DNA of 64,000 nucleotides from Planctomycetaceae bacterium (GCA_007694185.1 RECD01000145.1:1-64000); one strand, 5' to 3'; shown: positions 44,268-56,046, counted from the stretch's first letter. Notes: generated by a model not told the origin, from the sequence alone. Program-made: numbers and translations.

Positions 44268-47200
44268 TGACCGCTCCCGAGGCTTTCGTAGTAGCGGCGG
44301 ACCGCCTCCGAGTACTTCTCGGGGACCGGGTCGCGATCGATCGGCACCACGGCTTGCCGATCGGCGGACCGGCGAAGCAATTCGGCCGCGACTTCGCGAG
44401 TCAATTCTCGCAACGGCTTGGCGATCTGCTCTTCGACCCCATCCCATTCGGGCTGGTTCGAATGCCGACGCAACTCGGCCCGGGTCTGACGTGCCCGCTC
44501 CCGAATCCGGGTCACCTCGGAACGCATCTGCGGGTCCTCGATCATCTGCTCGACGTCACGCAGCCGATCCGACCACTCGCGATAGCCCTCGCCGCTCAGC
44601 GGTGCCGAAAAACCTCCTCCGCCGCGGGCTTGGCTCCCCCCTTCCGCCAAACGTTCCGCGATCTGGTCGGTCATGCGTTGGCCCCGCCCGCCCCCGGCCT
44701 GTCCTGCATCCGACGGCTGATTCCCCTGCTGGCTTGTCGGTCGGTCCGTCGGCTCTGTCTGACCGGGCAGCAGTAGGTCAGGTGGCTGACCTGATTGACT
44801 TGGTTGACCTGATTGACCTGAATCTCCCGGTTGACCGGAGGCCGAACCGGGCGTTTCGGAACCGGGTTGCCCCGGTTGCGGTTCCCCTTCGGATGGGGCG
44901 TTCGGACGTCCTGAGGATTCTTCCGCCGACGGCTCACCCGAATCGGTCGCCCGCCCTCGTCCGGTGGCAGTTTCGATCTCGCGATCGAGCTGTTCTTGGA
45001 GTTCTTCTAACTCTCCCAATGCCCGTTGCAACGCTCGGGTTTGGTCGCCTAGCACCGCATCGGCCGCCTTGTCCAATCGTTCGCGGAGTTCCGTGATCTC
45101 GCGATCGGCTTCCTCCCGCAGGCTGTCAGCCTGCGGTTGCAGCCCCCGACGGAGCAATTCGGCGGTATCGCCGAGCTTACGCTCGACCTTCTGTTGCTGG
45201 GCGGTGCGGAAAGCGTCGTACAGTGTCTGGGCTAGCAAAGGCTCGGAAGACTCGGCTTGCTGAACCGTCTCCTGGACCTGATCCATCAGCCCGCTCAAAC
45301 GCTCTTGCTGCTCCCGAAGTTCCGCCGGCAAGTCGGATTGTGGAACCTCCGGTCTCAGCCCCGGTCCGGCCGCCGCCGGAGTCTCGGGAGCCGCTTGCTC
45401 GGACATCTTGCGCGCGATCTCCTGTTGCCGTTCGTCGAGCTCGCGGGCATCGGACCGAATCTGCCGCATCGCTTCATTAAAGTTACCCGCGGCCTGTTCC
45501 CGAAGCTCCTCACGCATCTCATCCAGTTCACGCTCGGCCCTGGTCCCCGCGGCCAGCGCCTCGGCCGCGTCCTGCCGGGCCAACGCCTCGCCGGCGCGAC
45601 GGATATTTTCTCGGGTCTCTTCCAGACGCTCACCGGCATCCCGCATCGCCTGGGAAGGCTCCTGGGCGCTTTCGCCCTGCTCACCCGCCTGCTGTGGGGG
45701 CTGCCCAGCGGGTTGCCCAGATGGCTGTGTCGCGGAAGCCTGCTGAGCCTGTTGCATCCGATCGGCCAACTCGTCGGCGTCACGCAGAAGGTCCTGCTCC
45801 TGGTCGCGGAGCCGCTTCAATTGCCGCTGGGCCTCCTCTCGTTCCGCTTCCGTCTGAGCCAACTCCAGTGCCGATTGCAATTGCGCGATCTGCTTGTTGA
45901 TGTCCTCTTGCCGCTGCGCGAGTTCCCGCAAGCGATCGATCACCTCGCGCTGCTCGCCCCCTTCACGCAAGGTTTCTTCGACCGACGCCCGCGATTCGGT
46001 TTCGTAGCGGTTCTCGTCGTTCTTCAGTTCCAACTGATCCAACTGCTGTTGCCGTCGCTGTTGCGAGGAACTTCGCGACGCCGATGCGGACTGAGATTCC
46101 TGCGAGCGGCTGACCTGGAACTCGCGAGCCCGCAGCCCGAGCAAGGCCTGGTAGGCTACCTGTTGATTCCGCAGCGCCCCAGGCAGAGAGGCGGTCGAGA
46201 GTTCGTCTCCCGCAAGACTCAAGGCCGCGGCCGAATCCGTCATCGCGGTTGTGGCGGTTTCAACAAAGCCGACGGACTGTTCGTCATTGACCCGCTCTGC
46301 CAATTCGTTCAACTGGCTCAACGCGTCCTGCTGGGCAGCAGCGACCGCCGCCAGATCACCCGGAAACTCGGCCGAAGGTGAGGAGGACGATTCGCGCCGG
46401 ATCAGCTTCCAGGTGGCGTGGATGATCTGCTTCTGCAGTTCGGCCAACTCCTCTGCCTCCTGCCCGTTCCCTTCGCCCCCGGGCTGCTGGTTCTGACGGT
46501 CCGCGAGCCCGGCTTCGGGAGATTGGTCCTCGCGGTAGATTTCCTCGAGCGGCCGGACTTCGGCGAACCGCAAATCCCCTTGCGTCAATCGCGTCGAGCC
46601 ATCGGGTGCGAAATCTTCGGCCCAAAAGTGATAGGTCAACAATTGGTCAGCCCGGGCGTCCAAGCTTTCGAAGTCGAGCAGGTAGTCGCCGCGCGCCGTC
46701 TGCCCACGGGGAATCGATTCACCCAGGACGACCTCGACGGGTTCCGCATCGGCCAGTTGATAGGTGATCCCGAAACGGCGGATGCCGAAGTCATCCCGCA
46801 CCGAAACCGCGACCGGATACTCCTCCAACGGCGAAACGTCGGCATCGCCGCCCAGCACCAATTTCAAATCCGGCGGCTGATTCGGCAGGGCTCGAGCGAC
46901 CAATTCCGGAGGGAACTTGTTTTCCCGACCGGCCAGATCGACGAGTTCCAGCCGCCAACGCTTGGTCGTTGTCAATTCGAATTCGGCAAAGTAGCGGGAT
47001 GCCGCCTCCGGATCGACCCGCAAGGCGACGCGCTCACCCGACTCGTCGACCAATACGGCCGACTCAACGGGGTGATTCAGATTCAGCTCCCACCCGACTC
47101 GGGTCCCTTCGACAGCGGTGACCCGCACCGTGTCGTCCACCCGCTTGTTCTCAAGGCCGGTATAGGACGGGTACTCCAACTTGGCGTCCGCACGGACCAG

Positions 47201-48031
47201 TTCTGGATAGTCAAAAACGTCGACCCGATAGGGCTGACTTTCGTAACGGCCCGAAACCACCTGATAGCGCAGCGGTTGATCGACCGACGGCAGGAAGGCG
47301 CTGAGCACCGGATCGGCCAAGGTCGGTTGCATCGGCAACCGTCGTTCCGAGCCGTCCTCCGCGATGCAGACCAACTGTACATCCTCCCCGAGTGTAGCCC
47401 GAGGATCGAAACGCAAGCTGACGATCAGACTCTCCCCCCGCTCCACTTCAGTGTCGCCTGGTTCGATCGTGACCTCGCCGATCGGCAATGGCGACAGCTT
47501 GGCAGCCGAAGCCCGGCTCGACGGCCTCGTCGTGGCGAGAGTCACCAAAGACCCGAACATCAAAGCGATCGCGATCAGCCCCATCAATCGGCTTAACCAA
47601 ACCTGCGTCCCCGGCACGGCGTCGGTCCAACGATGAGTCAGGGAATGATCATGAGCCTCATCGAAAACGCGCCGCCGCAGGTATCCGCCACGAGACTCGG
47701 CCGGTTCGTTCGCCAACTCGACCGCGGTCAACAGCCGTTGTTGCAGCGTTGGGAAATGGCGTTCGATCAGCGACGCGACCTCACGCTCGCAACGAAACGA
47801 ACGCCGCACGATCTGGATAACGATCAACCAACCGACAGCCACCCCCGCCAGGATGAGGGAGGCGGCGGCACCGCCGGCCCAACTGCCCGATCGGACCGGT
47901 TCGATCGCCAGCCAGGCGATCAACGCGGCGGACGACGCCAACGGTACCGAATACCACCAGAATCGGACCCCTCGGAGGCCGCGGGTCACCGGACGGAGAC
48001 GCTCGTAAATTTGGTCGCTCAGATCGAACAT
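44264..48031 (-). CDS. Very large coiled-coil membrane protein (DUF4175-like)
   Basis: 1,255 aa. Two helices near the N-terminus (about 27-45 and 52-70) and a third at about 135-155 are followed by a beta-rich extracytoplasmic part. Then comes a long Gln/Glu/Arg-rich coiled coil (about 540-1050) with many LREEAD, LRELAQRQEDIN and QAQQAS-type heptads. A Pro/Gly/Ser-rich segment with repeated GQP/GQS units comes next, then a conserved-looking helical end. DUF4175 is the nearest family I recognise. The Met at 48031 opens the hydrophobic region. It lies 160 bases after BatA and overlaps the next gene by 4 bases. Role unknown. Confidence 0.72.
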   Translation of the reverse strand: MFDLSDQIYERLRPVTRGLRGVRFWWYSVPLASSAALIAWLAIEPVRSGSWAGGAAASLILAGVAVGWLIVIQIVRRSFRCEREVASLIERHFPTLQQRLLTAVELANEPAESRGGYLRRRVFDEAHDHSLTHRWTDAVPGTQVWLSRLMGLIAIALMFGSLVTLATTRPSSRASAAKLSPLPIGEVTIEPGDTEVERGESLIVSLRFDPRATLGEDVQLVCIAEDGSERRLPMQPTLADPVLSAFLPSVDQPLRYQVVSGRYESQPYRVDVFDYPELVRADAKLEYPSYTGLENKRVDDTVRVTAVEGTRVGWELNLNHPVESAVLVDESGERVALRVDPEAASRYFAEFELTTTKRWRLELVDLAGRENKFPPELVARALPNQPPDLKLVLGGDADVSPLEEYPVAVSVRDDFGIRRFGITYQLADAEPVEVVLGESIPRGQTARGDYLLDFESLDARADQLLTYHFWAEDFAPDGSTRLTQGDLRFAEVRPLEEIYREDQSPEAGLADRQNQQPGGEGNGQEAEELAELQKQIIHATWKLIRRESSSSPSAEFPGDLAAVAAAQQDALSQLNELAERVNDEQSVGFVETATTAMTDSAAALSLAGDELSTASLPGALRNQQVAYQALLGLRAREFQVSRSQESQSASASRSSSQQRRQQQLDQLELKNDENRYETESRASVEETLREGGEQREVIDRLRELAQRQEDINKQIAQLQSALELAQTEAEREEAQRQLKRLRDQEQDLLRDADELADRMQQAQQASATQPSGQPAGQPPQQAGEQGESAQEPSQAMRDAGERLEETRENIRRAGEALARQDAAEALAAGTRAERELDEMREELREQAAGNFNEAMRQIRSDARELDERQQEIARKMSEQAAPETPAAAGPGLRPEVPQSDLPAELREQQERLSGLMDQVQETVQQAESSEPLLAQTLYDAFRTAQQQKVERKLGDTAELLRRGLQPQADSLREEADREITELRERLDKAADAVLGDQTRALQRALGELEELQEQLDREIETATGRGRATDSGEPSAEESSGRPNAPSEGEPQPGQPGSETPGSASGQPGDSGQSGQPSQSGQPPDLLLPGQTEPTDRPTSQQGNQPSDAGQAGGGRGQRMTDQIAERLAEGGSQARGGGGFSAPLSGEGYREWSDRLRDVEQMIEDPQMRSEVTRIRERARQTRAELRRHSNQPEWDGVEEQIAKPLRELTREVAAELLRRSADRQAVVPIDRDPVPEKYSEAVRRYYESLGSGQ

Positions 48032-48191
48032 CAGGACGACTCGCTCGACGTTTCGAGGAAGGGCCGAGAGGCATCGGAATGCCACCGGACCGAATGACTA
48101 ACGCTCTGAATTCTAACGCTTCTTCAACCCGCCAGGCCGAGAAACGGATCGCACGTCGACAGGATTCGTCATCAAACCGGTGCTTCCTCGG

Positions 48192-50456
48192 TCAAGTGGG
48201 GCTGAGTCCACTCGACGTAACTCGTGATCGAGCGATCCAGCCGCCGACGAACGTTTCCGCAGCCAGCAAGCCGAGCACGCCGATCAAGAACCAACGCCAG
48301 AGCGTCTGTTGGCTTTCCAGTTCGACATCCCGGAGTTGCCGCTCGCTCTGCTCTTCCGCCGCCCGCTTCGCCGCCCCACCGATGACGATGCCGAGCCTCT
48401 CCAACTCATCCGTTTCCAACGGTTCGGTTCGGCTTTCCGACTCGTCCAAGTTCACCGCGACCGAGGTCTCCGCGCCGTCCCAACCAAGCCGATAGACGCC
48501 GGGACGATCAACCCGTTCAATATCAGCCAATCGTCCCAATGACGCCGTCGGCAAGGTCACCCGATCGATCTGAATCTCCGCAGGTTCCGCCGGCAGGTTG
48601 GCGGTCGACAACCGCTCGCCGACAACCCGTCGATCAGCAACGCCATCCTCGGGCCGATCCGCGTCGAGCAACCCGAACATCAAAGGAACGAACTTGGTCG
48701 ACAGCCCGAGTTGGCTCTCCAGCGGTTGCCAACCGGCCGCGAACGCCCACACACGCCCCTGCCCATCGGTCCGCTCGACCAACGCCGGCGAACCGTCGTC
48801 AAATGCGACCAAGACCCGACTGCCGTCGGGCAGCCCGGTGATCGTGCGATGGGCCCAAAATCGAATCCGCGAGAAATCGTTGTACTCCGGACCTGCCAAC
48901 GGCGAGAACAAAGGGTGAGCGAAGTCGATGCGTGTCCAAATCGCGTAGTCACGCACGGGGGCCTCGGTTACGCTCAAGCTGTCGTCGTCGAACAATGCCC
49001 GTAGCGCCCGCTCGCCGGAGTCGTCCCCATTGATCGCTGGCGCGGGCAGATACGCCAGCCTCCCGCCCGCTCGAACGTATGCCTGCAAGCTCCCGAGCGT
49101 GTCCGCATCGAGGTCGCCTGAAGCGACGATCAGCGGCACCGACCTCGGATCGACCGCTCCCAGGGGCCCGGCAGAAACCGGCAGCGTTGCCGCCCCGGAA
49201 GCGCCGGGAGAATCGGAAGTTTCGGCATCCCCATCGGCCGTCGAGCCCAGGCCGGTCCGGTGGTGGGCAAAGGTGACACGGCGGGTCGCCGTATCGAGCG
49301 TCAGTTGACGTAGGTAATGAAGCGGACTGTCCCTCGGTTCGGGCAATTTCGGACCGAGATACAAAACCGTTTGGGGACTTGGTGACCGATTGGCGAAGTA
49401 CCGTACGTTGTCAAAGTCCTGGTCGTCTCCGGTCAAGCGGATCGCGACCGCGTCGGCGGGCGGAGGGGGCAGCCGAACCGCCAGTGACTGACCCGGTGGC
49501 ACCTGCACCTCACGCGGTGGGTCGGCCACGGGACTGTCGTCGGCCCGCAACCAGGTAAGACGAAACTGAGCCTTGTCGGAATCCTCTGAATTGGTGACCC
49601 GTATTCGAAACACGGACTGAGACCCCTCGGGCCCCTGGTCCCCCTCGATCGCGCCGGTCGTGGGATCGGTCGCCGCGATCCGCGGCAGACTGATCCACGC
49701 GTTGGACTGCCCGCGGGCGGTAACCCGACGAACCTCGACCGGCACTTCGCGCGGCCAAGCAAAACCCTGCAACGTTTCCCGTTTGGCACCCGACTGCAGA
49801 TCGCTGATCAGCACGACTTGGGTGCTGCCGACGACCGCGTTTGACTCGGAGTCGGCAGCGTCTTCCATAGCGGATGTCGGAGACCCATCGTTCTCGACAG
49901 CCAATTCGGCCGCTGCCCGCAAGGCAGCCCCCAAATCGGTTCCGTTCCAACTCGGCAGTTGGTCGGCAAACAAAGAATCACCGACGGCCCGGAGGGTTTC
50001 GATCGGAAGCGTCTTTGCCGTTTCGAAATCGAGCCGCAGGTCGGGCCGGGCGTCGAACGCGATCACCGCCAGCGAGTCACCCGGATTCAGCCCCGTGGTG
50101 ACGGACCGGAGTTCGGCGATCGCTTGGGTCCAAAGGTCACCACGCCGCATGCTGGCGCTGGTATCAACCAGGACGATGGTCCGCCGCGACAGCCCCTCGG
50201 ACGACTCGGAGGCCGCGCTTCTCAAAAAGGGCCTTGAAAAGGCGAACGCGAGCAGCAACAAGGCGAGCGCCCGCAGCAACAAGAGCGGCAAGTTCTCGAC
50301 CCGACTGCGGTTTCGCAGCGGCGGCCGCATTTCCGGCAAGAACATCGTCGAGCTGATCGGAGTCCGCTTTTTGACCTGGCGTCGAATCAGGTGAAACAGG
50401 ATCGGCAGGGCGATCGCCAACGCCCCCAGGGCATACAGCGGAGCGAGCAAGCTCAT
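48192..50456 (-). CDS. BatA-type VWA membrane protein
   Basis: 754 aa. The N-terminus is the BatA domain (LLAPLYALGALAIALPILFHLIRR), followed by a second helix (about 56-75) and a VWA domain with MIDAS DTSAS (98-102). The rest is a large beta-rich extracytoplasmic part and a final transmembrane helix (WRWFLIGVLGLLAAETFVGG). BatA proteins act with MoxR ATPases in envelope stress or assembly. It overlaps DUF58 by 4 bases, implying coupled translation. Confidence 0.87.
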   Translation of the reverse strand: MSLLAPLYALGALAIALPILFHLIRRQVKKRTPISSTMFLPEMRPPLRNRSRVENLPLLLLRALALLLLAFAFSRPFLRSAASESSEGLSRRTIVLVDTSASMRRGDLWTQAIAELRSVTTGLNPGDSLAVIAFDARPDLRLDFETAKTLPIETLRAVGDSLFADQLPSWNGTDLGAALRAAAELAVENDGSPTSAMEDAADSESNAVVGSTQVVLISDLQSGAKRETLQGFAWPREVPVEVRRVTARGQSNAWISLPRIAATDPTTGAIEGDQGPEGSQSVFRIRVTNSEDSDKAQFRLTWLRADDSPVADPPREVQVPPGQSLAVRLPPPPADAVAIRLTGDDQDFDNVRYFANRSPSPQTVLYLGPKLPEPRDSPLHYLRQLTLDTATRRVTFAHHRTGLGSTADGDAETSDSPGASGAATLPVSAGPLGAVDPRSVPLIVASGDLDADTLGSLQAYVRAGGRLAYLPAPAINGDDSGERALRALFDDDSLSVTEAPVRDYAIWTRIDFAHPLFSPLAGPEYNDFSRIRFWAHRTITGLPDGSRVLVAFDDGSPALVERTDGQGRVWAFAAGWQPLESQLGLSTKFVPLMFGLLDADRPEDGVADRRVVGERLSTANLPAEPAEIQIDRVTLPTASLGRLADIERVDRPGVYRLGWDGAETSVAVNLDESESRTEPLETDELERLGIVIGGAAKRAAEEQSERQLRDVELESQQTLWRWFLIGVLGLLAAETFVGGWIARSRVTSSGLSPT

Positions 50457-51444
50457 GAAGCACCTCCGGCAGTCCCGCTGCGCAACATGCCGCGGCGAGA
50501 GGTTCGGCCGCCACGACGCTGCTGCGTTGAAACCACGTGCGCCAGGGCGTCAGCCAGCGGTTGGTCCGTCATCATTTCGTACAAATCGACGCCCAGGGAC
50601 TCACAGATCACCCGGACCTGCTCGCGGTGGGCGGCAAAGTTCCGCTCGTATTCCGGTCCGACCGTGGCCGGATCGAGCGGCACTTCTCGGCCCGTTTCCA
50701 GATCGACGACCGTGGTCGGTTCGGGAATCACCAACCGCAACTCACCCGGGTCGAGCGTTCGCAGGACGATCACCTCGTGTCCGCGACTGCGGAGCAGCCC
50801 TAAGTTCATCCGCAACTGATCGATGGGCGCGAGCAGATCGGAAATCAGGATCGCCAATCCGCGTTTGGTGATCCGCTGGGCGAGTTGGCGGAGCGGCGAA
50901 TCGAGATCGGTCCCACTACCGGCCAAGGGACGTGACAGCGCGATCATCAGTTGGCGAAAATGCCCGGGACGCTGCCGCGCCGGGATCCAGTCACCAATCG
51001 AATCATCGAAGGTCAGCAGCCCCACGCTATCCCGTTGCAGGGTCATGTAGTAAGCCAGCGTGGCAGCCAGGGTGACCGCGTACTCCCCCTTGGTGTAGGC
51101 CAAGGTCCGGTAGCCCATCGATCGGCTCCGATCGAAAATCAGGTAGACGCGACGATCCGTTTCGTCCTCGAACCGCTTGATGAAGTAGCGGTCGCTGCGT
51201 GCGTAGAGTTTCCAATCGAGCCCCCGCGGGTCGTCACCGGGGACGTAGGGACGGTACTCGCTAAACTCGACGGAAAACCCATGAAACGGGCTACGGTGCA
51301 GTCCGGTGTAGAATCCCTCGACAACCCCTCGGGCGCGAAGCGTCAGATTCTTGATCCGCATCAACGCCTGCGGATCGTGTTCCCCCGGGCCGCTCGACAG
51401 AAGCCTTGGAGAGGCCGACGCCTTCGTGTCCGGTCGATCGGCCA

Positions 51445-51448
<4 letters not shown>
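50453..51448 (-). CDS. DUF58 domain protein
   Basis: 331 aa. The DUF58 signature YVPGDDPRGLDWKLYAR (about 68-84) is followed by a VWA-like MIDAS (FDRSRSMGY, about 106-113). It is soluble here, without membrane helices. DUF58 proteins are constant partners of MoxR ATPases. It overlaps both neighbours by 4 bases (ATGA). Two adjacent ATGs at its start make the exact Met ambiguous. Confidence 0.9.
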
Positions 51449-52461
<1,013 letters not shown>

Positions 52462-52619
52462 GACGGGCGGTTCCGGAATGGCGGTTGTTTAGGAACCGAC
52501 TCAGTCTAACGGAGCGGCGCAAGCCTGTTGGTAATCATCGCCTGATTTCCGGGGCACGCGGCTGACATTAAATTGCGTCCTGCCGCTTCGATTTTCCGCC
52601 GCAGTCCGAGAGGAAAGCC

Positions 52620-53567
52620 ATGACTCATCAACGGAAGCAACGGCTGCAAGCCCTGCTGGGGGCGATCGTTCCGCTGCCGGAGTTTTCGTCCGAGGATGCG
52701 AAACAGTTGTGCGCCGAGATGACCCCGCAATTCATCACCCAAACGCTGACCCAATTGGTCCGTGAAGGGATGCTGCACCGTCATCAGGACTCCAAGCAGA
52801 CCCGATTCCGCTGGGCGGTGCCCCAACACCAGTTCGTCCCGCAACAGTGGATCGACCGTCAGGTCCACTCCGAACAGGTGACCGAAACGCCGCTGGAAGA
52901 ACGGCCACGTGAAAAGTTACTCAGCCAGGGAGCCGAATCGCTGAGCACTGCCGAGTTGCTGGCGATCCTGATCCGCGTCGGGATCCGCGGCGAATCGGCG
53001 ATCACGGCCGGCCGTAAGCTCGCAAACCGATTCCACGACCAACTGCACCAGCTACGTGGCTCGAGCGCCCCGGAATTGAAGGGAGTCAGCAGCGCGGTCA
53101 CCAGTGCGAGCTACGCACAAATCATGGCCGGTGTCGAACTCGGACGGCGGATCGCGAAAGCCGAAGCGAGTCAACGCCGCGACAAGCTGAGGATCACCAG
53201 CAGCGCGGTGGCGATCGAGTTCTGCGCAGAACGCTTCGCGGCCCTCGCCGCAGATGCCGTCCAAGAAGAGTTTCACATCGTCACCCTAGACACCAAACAC
53301 CAGCCGCTCGCGACACATCGGATCACGGTCGGGACGCTCGACGCCAGCCTCGTTCATCCTCGCGAAGTCTTTCGGCCGGCAATCCGGGATGCGGCCGCCG
53401 CGGTGCTGCTGGTCCACAACCACCCCAGTGGGGATCCGACCCCCAGCCGAGAAGATCACCAGGTGACCGATCGGCTCACCGAAGCCGGCAAGCTGATCGG
53501 CATTCAGGTGCTGGACCACATCGTCGTGGCTCGCACCCGCTCGCTGAGCATCCGCGACTCGACCTGA
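52620..53567 (+). CDS. radC: RadC/JAB-family protein with N-terminal helical extension
   Basis: 315 aa, about 90 longer than typical RadC. Residues about 90-315 are RadC: a UBA/HhH-like N-domain (LSQGAESLSTAELLAILIRVG) and the JAMM metalloprotease-like core with E217, H266 and H268 (HNHPSGD) and D279. Residues 1-80 look like a small helical, possibly winged-helix, domain. RadC function is unsettled; the name is historical. The start follows GAGAGG. Confidence 0.87.
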   Translation: MTHQRKQRLQALLGAIVPLPEFSSEDAKQLCAEMTPQFITQTLTQLVREGMLHRHQDSKQTRFRWAVPQHQFVPQQWIDRQVHSEQVTETPLEERPREKLLSQGAESLSTAELLAILIRVGIRGESAITAGRKLANRFHDQLHQLRGSSAPELKGVSSAVTSASYAQIMAGVELGRRIAKAEASQRRDKLRITSSAVAIEFCAERFAALAADAVQEEFHIVTLDTKHQPLATHRITVGTLDASLVHPREVFRPAIRDAAAAVLLVHNHPSGDPTPSREDHQVTDRLTEAGKLIGIQVLDHIVVARTRSLSIRDST

Positions 53568-53613
53568 GCCAGACCGGCCCGCAAGCGCGGGCCGCCGATC
53601 CGGTCAGCGAAAA

Positions 53614-54687
53614 TTAGCGGTAAAACGACCCCGCCCCGACGGACTGTCCGGTCTGACCGGCCGGGTAGCTGGTCGCCCCCATCGTGCTTCCCGGGGTGTA
53701 CCCGGTCGCCTGCTGGACCTCACCCTGAGGTTGGGCGGATGCCGTGTAAGCCTCCGGCTGCTGCTCAGTCGCCGGAGCACTCGTGGCAGGAACCATACCG
53801 GGCATCGTGAACCCGCCCCCCGTCGTCGGTCCGCTGGTCGATGCGGTCGACTCGTTCGGCAAGCCCGGCATCGCGAAACCTCCCGGCGGCAATGCCGGAG
53901 CGGCGGCGTCAGCAGCAATGGTCGGCGTCGTCTCGGCGAAGCCCTTGGGCGGCATGCCCGCGACCGTCTGGCCCGACTGGGCACCGGTACCGGAACCATT
54001 GGATTCGGGGCCGGCACCGGGCAGCGGGTAGCCGACCGCGGCATAGTTGGAAGCCGATGGCAAAGGCCCCATCGAACCGATCGAAGCGGCTGCACCACCG
54101 GCCGGATTCGGGGACGAGATGCCGTAAGCGGGCAGTGGGTTATCGGACGTGGCAGCGACGGACGTCGGCGGCTGTCCAAACAGCGAGCCGCCAGGGCCGG
54201 TGGGACTTGCGCCCGAGGTCGCAGCAGGCGGGCTAGTGACGTAGGAAGGGGTGGGGCCGGAGTATCCGTTGGCGATCGCCGCCGCCGAATTTGGAGCTGC
54301 GGTGCTCGTGCCGCCGGCCTGACCGACCTGGTTGCCGGGCATCGCGGCGGACTGGCCGGCAGGGCCACCCGCAACCGATCCGGCCGCAGCGACTTGGCCG
54401 GTCTGCGGCTTGACGCCCGCCGGTGACGCGGCCACCGATTCGATCGGGTTGGGAACCGCCGACGCCGACGGCGACACGGGATAGGTTTGAGTCGGCCCGA
54501 TGCCGGCGAGCGTATCGGCAGACGGCTCTTTCTTCGAGCCAAAACTCGGCCAACTCGGCTTAGCCCATGTCGGCATGGACGGCGCCGAAGTCCGACAACC
54601 GCTACCCAACATGACCGTCGGCAAGCAGATCGCTACAAGCACGCCCAACCGCAGCTGACGTGAACAAGGCTTCGTGATTTCGTACAT
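53614..54687 (-). CDS. Low-complexity Ala/Gly/Pro/Ser exported protein, probable lipoprotein
   Basis: 357 aa. A basic N-terminus and hydrophobic stretch (about 13-29) end in GSGC (imperfect lipobox). The rest is low-complexity Ala/Gly/Ser/Pro/Thr without a recognisable domain. The start at 54687 opens the signal sequence, though the Shine-Dalgarno-like AAAGGG is almost adjacent to it. It may be an envelope-anchored flexible protein. No family recognised. Confidence 0.6.
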   Translation of the reverse strand: MYEITKPCSRQLRLGVLVAICLPTVMLGSGCRTSAPSMPTWAKPSWPSFGSKKEPSADTLAGIGPTQTYPVSPSASAVPNPIESVAASPAGVKPQTGQVAAAGSVAGGPAGQSAAMPGNQVGQAGGTSTAAPNSAAAIANGYSGPTPSYVTSPPAATSGASPTGPGGSLFGQPPTSVAATSDNPLPAYGISSPNPAGGAAASIGSMGPLPSASNYAAVGYPLPGAGPESNGSGTGAQSGQTVAGMPPKGFAETTPTIAADAAAPALPPGGFAMPGLPNESTASTSGPTTGGGFTMPGMVPATSAPATEQQPEAYTASAQPQGEVQQATGYTPGSTMGATSYPAGQTGQSVGAGSFYR

Positions 54688-55128
54688 CCCTTTCAATCCT
54701 CGTTTCGGGTGAACGATCGACAGCGCGAGCGGTTCACGACCGGCGGGCCTCCTGCCCGTACCGATCTGCCGCCGGGGTGCCGCTGGCGACCATCCGGTCA
54801 CCGGGGAGACGCCGCGCACTCACACCATTTCATTTCGATTTTCGTCCCGATCGACCCACCCAATCCACAAAAACTTCTCAGCCGCCAAAAACAGCCCAGC
54901 AGAAAATGCGTGCGAACCGTCGCAGCCCATCGGAACGCTGGTGGGGTTAAACCGACGGTCTGCCTGGCGTCAATGGCAATCCGGAGTCAAAACGCCGAAG
55001 CCGATGCTGGCACCGATCTGCCCATGCCCTGTTACTTGGCACCGGTTCCCATGATGGGCATTGCTCGCCGGCAGCGGACGCGAGTGTGAAGGAACTCGCA
55101 TGCCCCTTTGGGGGTTAAAAGCGGATTT
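54688..55128. other. 441-base intergenic region
   Basis: It lies between two minus-strand genes. It should carry the promoter of the lipoprotein gene. I saw only a short C4-A3-G4 dyad near 55104 just downstream of the outer-membrane gene, too weak to call a terminator. A 126-codon plus-strand open frame here looks spurious. Confidence 0.45.
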
Positions 55129-56046
55129 TCAGCGGGCGTAGATCAACCTCACGATGCCGGACAACTCGTATCCCTCGGTGGCCGTTCCCAAGCCAAGGCC
55201 GGCCTGCAACTCCCAGCGATCCGTCAATTCGATGTGGGATTGTGGCACGAGAATGAAGTTACTCGTCCCGTCCAAGGCGACCGCCAAGTTGGATTCCAAC
55301 CCCAGCGTCAACCAGTCGTTGACTTCCGCGAACAGCGTCCCGTTTACTAACCGCTCGAACGATTCGAAGTTGTCGCTCCCCTCCAGATCCATCCTGCCAC
55401 CGAACATGAACAGGACACTCCAGGTTTCGTCGAGCCGCACCCCGCCCAGGTAAAGCAATGTCGAATTCCAGGTTTCGAATTGGGGCGTCGGCTCGATCAG
55501 CACCTGGACCCCATGGATGTAGTGGTCGTCGAAGGCGGTCCCGAAGGTCCACTGGATCCCCAGTTTCAGCTCCTCCAGCGTACCGCCCTCGAAAGGCAGT
55601 TCGAACTCAATCGCCAGCCGATCGCTCAGGGCGATTTCCACCTCCGGCGCCCACTCGACCTGTTGCCGGTCAGGAGTCGAGGGACCAGGCCCAAACGGGT
55701 CGTCCCCCAACTGTCGGTTTTTCGCTCTCCAAGGAAAAATCGCGAGCGTGTTGAACTCGATGTCGCCTCGCGTCGGCCCCAACGGTCGCACCAAGTCGAA
55801 CAGCAGCGGTTCGGGGACTTTCACCCCCCACCCCTGTCGGCCTCGTTCGGGCGCCGAACTCCAGATTTGTTCCCGGACAACGCCGCCTGGCCATTCCGAG
55901 TCCTCCAACGGCGAGAACGGGTGCTGGTAGGATTCGTCCGTCCATCCGTCCAGAGTAAGCGACTGTGGGTCGTCCGCCATAGCCGAACCGGCCGCCGGCC
56001 AGGCGAGGAAGAGCAGAACCAGCGGAACAACGGGCCAACGCTTCAT
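55129..56046 (-). CDS. Outer-membrane beta-barrel-like protein
   Basis: 305 aa with a signal peptide (1-25, ending AMADD). The mature part alternates hydrophobic and polar residues as in barrels (EIALSDRLAIEFELPFEGG, LTLGLESNLAVAL, HIELTDRWELQAGLGLG). It is likely a porin or transporter-like barrel of unknown substrate. The ATG at 56046 sets the signal peptide. Confidence 0.65.
   Translation of the reverse strand: MKRWPVVPLVLLFLAWPAAGSAMADDPQSLTLDGWTDESYQHPFSPLEDSEWPGGVVREQIWSSAPERGRQGWGVKVPEPLLFDLVRPLGPTRGDIEFNTLAIFPWRAKNRQLGDDPFGPGPSTPDRQQVEWAPEVEIALSDRLAIEFELPFEGGTLEELKLGIQWTFGTAFDDHYIHGVQVLIEPTPQFETWNSTLLYLGGVRLDETWSVLFMFGGRMDLEGSDNFESFERLVNGTLFAEVNDWLTLGLESNLAVALDGTSNFILVPQSHIELTDRWELQAGLGLGTATEGYELSGIVRLIYAR

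Noticed and set aside
45257-46381. 374-codon plus-strand open frame opposite the coiled-coil gene
   Set aside because: It is a complement shadow of a long Gln/Glu-rich coiled coil, has no ribosome-binding site and no domain.
54709-55089. 126-codon plus-strand frame in an intergenic gap
   Set aside because: No ribosome-binding site, no hydrophobic or domain signal; read as intergenic.
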